Source: Aquirufa sp.
GTDB lineage: Bacteria > Bacteroidota > Bacteroidia > Cytophagales > Spirosomataceae
Assembly (NCBI GenBank): GCA_030833145.1
Contig: JAURHT010000093.1
Location: 1-7,788, forward strand
Direction: 5' to 3'
DNA: 7,788 bases
Each line of letters begins with the position of its first letter. Positions within the stretch are counted from its first letter, which is position 1. Of this stretch, positions 6,036 to 7,788 are shown piece by piece. The position numbers were made by a program, and so were the translations under genes. The notes under the pieces were generated by a model, which saw nothing but the letters and a program-made list of their open reading frames with translations, was not told where the DNA came from and made no database searches.

Positions 6036-6057
6036 GCGATTAATGGGCGATTAATGG
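6036..6057. repeat. Perfect 11-bp tandem duplication at the M23 gene stop codon
   Basis: GCGATTAATGG occurs twice in immediate succession (6036-6046 and 6047-6057). The right-hand copy contains the stop codon and last codons of the peptidase gene; the left-hand copy fills most of the 16-base gap before bshB1. Loss of one copy would leave both proteins unchanged and shorten the gap to 5 bases. Confidence 0.85.
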
Positions 6058-7160
6058 ATGCGAATTCGGCGCCCAGCTCGGATGACCGAAGAGCTCTTCA
6101 TTCCATTTAACTTCTTCAATTTAGCAATCGAAACACCGGTACGTCTAGCGATGGCACCAAGGGTGTCACCTTGACGCACTTTAGTCCAAGCCTTCGTTCT
6201 AGAACGCACTTTATCTCCTACCGCACCATATTCGTTTTTCAATGAGAGTGAGCGAATGTCAAAAGAGCGTGCGGTAATAATAATGTGATCCGAAACGGGT
6301 TCGAAAGGACTGAAATTGTAAACGTTCTTCGGGTTCATGGGATTACCTTCATAACGCGTCTCAAAGTGCAAGTGAGAACCTGTACTACGTCCTGTATTTC
6401 CGCCCACACCGATTTGATCTCCCGCTTTGACAATCGTCCCAGGCTCTAAACCAGGAGAGGCTAAGTGACCATACAATGTTTCAAAGCCATTATAGTGGCG
6501 CACTAAGACGTAATTTCCATAACCCGATCGATCGTAATGACTGACACGGACAATCCCATCGAATACCGAGAAGACGGGGTATCCTGTCTCTAAGTCTAAA
6601 TCGACACCGGCGTGCAGACGTCCCCAGCGTGGTCCAAATGGACTCGTTTGCTTTACAATCTCTAAAGGTGCAGCCCAGTTACGTCCTGCTGCTGTGTTGT
6701 ATAATTCGATATCAACAGGCTCGTCAAATTCTTTGGCATCAATATCATAGGGATCAATAATTTTTGTATCCCAAATCGCGAAATAAGATGCCACCGACAC
6801 AAAATCTTCAGTTCCTTCTGGTGCAGCCTCTTCTTCGATCTCTACAATCAGATTCTCGCCTTCGTCGATGGACGTGGTATCGAAATTGCTGATGCTCGCA
6901 TTGACCATTTTAATGGGCTCGAACTTGCGTTCCTGTAATTCGGAGCCAGCCGTGACCCCTACGGATTCCGTCTCATTTCTGAATTGCAAAGGGGGAAGTT
7001 CATCTAGTTCATCCTTCTTCTTGTTCTTTTCTTGGAAAAGTTGGGAATTGGATTTGACTTCGATTTCGGTTTTTTTCTTGAATAAATTCCGCTCTTGTGC
7101 CTTCAGACTAAAGCCCGATAGCAACAGAATACATCCAAAAATATAGGAGATTAACCTCAT
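6051..7160 (-). CDS. Secreted M23 (LytM-type) peptidoglycan endopeptidase with C-terminal LysM
   Basis: Predicted periplasmic or surface hydrolase that cleaves peptide cross-bridges of peptidoglycan for wall growth or division. It has 369 residues. Residues 1-21 are a Sec signal peptide: Arg2, hydrophobic YIFGCILLLSGFSL, cleavage probably after LKA. There is no lipobox cysteine at the cut. Residues about 22-155 are a charged, low-complexity, mostly acidic linker without a recognised domain. The M23 domain spans about 165-285: SPFGPRWGRLHAGVDLDL holds zinc ligands His183 and Asp187, YGHL holds His232, and GSHLHFE holds His263 and the third ligand His265, so the active site is complete. A LysM motif at about 325-369 (VRQGDTLGAIARRTGVSIA, then LKKLNG and RAGRRIRI) should bind glycan chains. 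It sits 9 bases after trxB and 16 bases before bshB1 on the same strand. An EnvC/NlpD-like activator role is unlikely because the catalytic residues are kept. Confidence 0.92.
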   Translation of the reverse strand: MRLISYIFGCILLLSGFSLKAQERNLFKKKTEIEVKSNSQLFQEKNKKKDELDELPPLQFRNETESVGVTAGSELQERKFEPIKMVNASISNFDTTSIDEGENLIVEIEEEAAPEGTEDFVSVASYFAIWDTKIIDPYDIDAKEFDEPVDIELYNTAAGRNWAAPLEIVKQTSPFGPRWGRLHAGVDLDLETGYPVFSVFDGIVRVSHYDRSGYGNYVLVRHYNGFETLYGHLASPGLEPGTIVKAGDQIGVGGNTGRSTGSHLHFETRYEGNPMNPKNVYNFSPFEPVSDHIIITARSFDIRSLSLKNEYGAVGDKVRSRTKAWTKVRQGDTLGAIARRTGVSIAKLKKLNGMKSSSVIRAGRRIRIH

Positions 7161-7169
7161 GTGTTTCTA

Positions 7170-7788
7170 TTAATGTAAATTGTTCGCGGCTAACCAACGT
7201 TCCGCGTCCAATGCCGCCATACAACCGCTACCTGCTGCCGTTACTGCCTGGCGATAAATCGTGTCTTGTACGTCACCGCAAGCGAAAATGCCTTCGATGC
7301 TCGTACGGGTACTCCCTTTTTCTGTGATTAAATACTCTTGAGCGTCCATCTCTAAAGTTCCTTTAAAGATCGATGTATTTGGTTGGTGTCCAATCGCTAC
7401 AAAGAATCCGGTTAAGGCAATTTCTTCTGTTGCTTTAGTAACATTGTTCACGATGCGAATGCCGGTTACACCATTTGCATCGCCTAAAATTTCTTCTGTT
7501 TCTGAGTTCCAGTGGATCTCGATTTTCGGGTTATTCTTCACGCGCTCTTGCATAATCAAGGATGCACGCATTTCGCCACGACGTACGATTAAGTGTACTT
7601 TGGTACATAAATTCGCTAAATAACTAGCCTCTTCCGCGGCTGTATCGCCGGCGCCCACAACGGCTACTGTTTGATTGCGGTAGAAGAATCCGTCACATAC
7701 AGCGCAAGCAGAAACACCTAGGCCATTGAACTTCGTTTCTCCTTCTAATCCTAACCATTTCGCGCTAGCTCCTGTCGCGATAATGACT
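7170..7788 (-). CDS. trxB: Thioredoxin reductase, C-terminal two thirds (5' end beyond window)
   Basis: NADPH-dependent flavoenzyme that reduces thioredoxin in the cytosol. The frame is open to the right edge and gives 205 residues; an internal GTG at 7658 is not the start, because homology continues upstream. From the edge inward one reads VIIATGASAKWLGLEGE (end of the first FAD-binding segment), then VSACAVCDGFFYRNQ with the redox pair in CAVC. Next comes the NADPH-binding glycine motif VVGAGDTAAEEA, with Ala where GGGDSA/GGGDTA is usual. Last is the FAD-binding tail FACGDVQDTIYRQAVTAAGSGCMAA (read in two parts). CAVC rules out YpdA/Bdr-type bacilliredoxin reductases and ferredoxin-NADP reductases, which lack this pair. 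About 110 N-terminal residues with the GxGxxG FAD site lie outside. It is the upstream visible member of the trxB-M23-bshB1 cluster; the operon promoter is not in the window. Confidence 0.95.
   Translation of the reverse strand, partial: VIIATGASAKWLGLEGETKFNGLGVSACAVCDGFFYRNQTVAVVGAGDTAAEEASYLANLCTKVHLIVRRGEMRASLIMQERVKNNPKIEIHWNSETEEILGDANGVTGIRIVNNVTKATEEIALTGFFVAIGHQPNTSIFKGTLEMDAQEYLITEKGSTRTSIEGIFACGDVQDTIYRQAVTAAGSGCMAALDAERWLAANNLH

Noticed and set aside
6868..7146. Open frame of 92 codons antisense to the M23 gene
   Set aside because: Shadow of the low-complexity linker and signal-peptide region of a well-supported gene.
7656..7658. GTG as the start of the right-hand flavoprotein gene
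   Set aside because: The frame continues upstream with the CAVC redox motif and other TrxB residues, so this codon is internal (Val before the NADPH-binding glycines).

Overview
The window looks like a chromosomal housekeeping segment of a member of the Bacteroidota. Three things point there. The glycyl-tRNA synthetase is the single-chain dimeric type and closely resembles Bacteroidota GlyRS. There is a BshB1-type bacillithiol deacetylase. Promoter-like TAnnTTTG boxes lie upstream of genes that have no Shine-Dalgarno sequence. A Cytophagales-like freshwater lineage is my guess, but the sequence alone does not fix the family.

Layout, left to right: the 5' part of glyQS (minus strand, running off the left edge); aguB, an N-carbamoylputrescine amidase (plus); a convergent junction packed with repeats and hairpins; polA, a full-length DNA polymerase I (minus); a short divergent spacer; pdxH, pyridoxamine-phosphate oxidase (plus); a second convergent junction with the same repeat and hairpin design; then a tight minus-strand cluster transcribed trxB (partial, off the right edge), an M23/LysM peptidoglycan hydrolase, and bshB1. 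Coding density is high. No stretch longer than about 200 bases lacks a gene, and I see no RNA gene, CRISPR array, insertion sequence or phage gene.

The genes serve separate basic functions: translation, polyamine synthesis, DNA replication and repair, vitamin B6, cell wall remodelling and thiol redox balance. The clearest functional pairing is trxB with bshB1, both concerned with low-molecular-weight or protein thiols, in one apparent operon with a cell-wall endopeptidase between them.

The most unusual content is non-coding. Both convergent junctions, and neither divergent one, carry a module of about 150 bp. It has outer arms of 7-bp-period repeats (words ending in AAAG) in inverted orientation, a small ATCGCC/GGCGAT hairpin, and a strong symmetric terminator hairpin followed by a conserved ATTCCATCTTTAT tract. 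The terminator stems differ completely between the two copies yet each is perfectly self-complementary, while the flanks are conserved. This looks like a dispersed intergenic element used as a bidirectional terminator.
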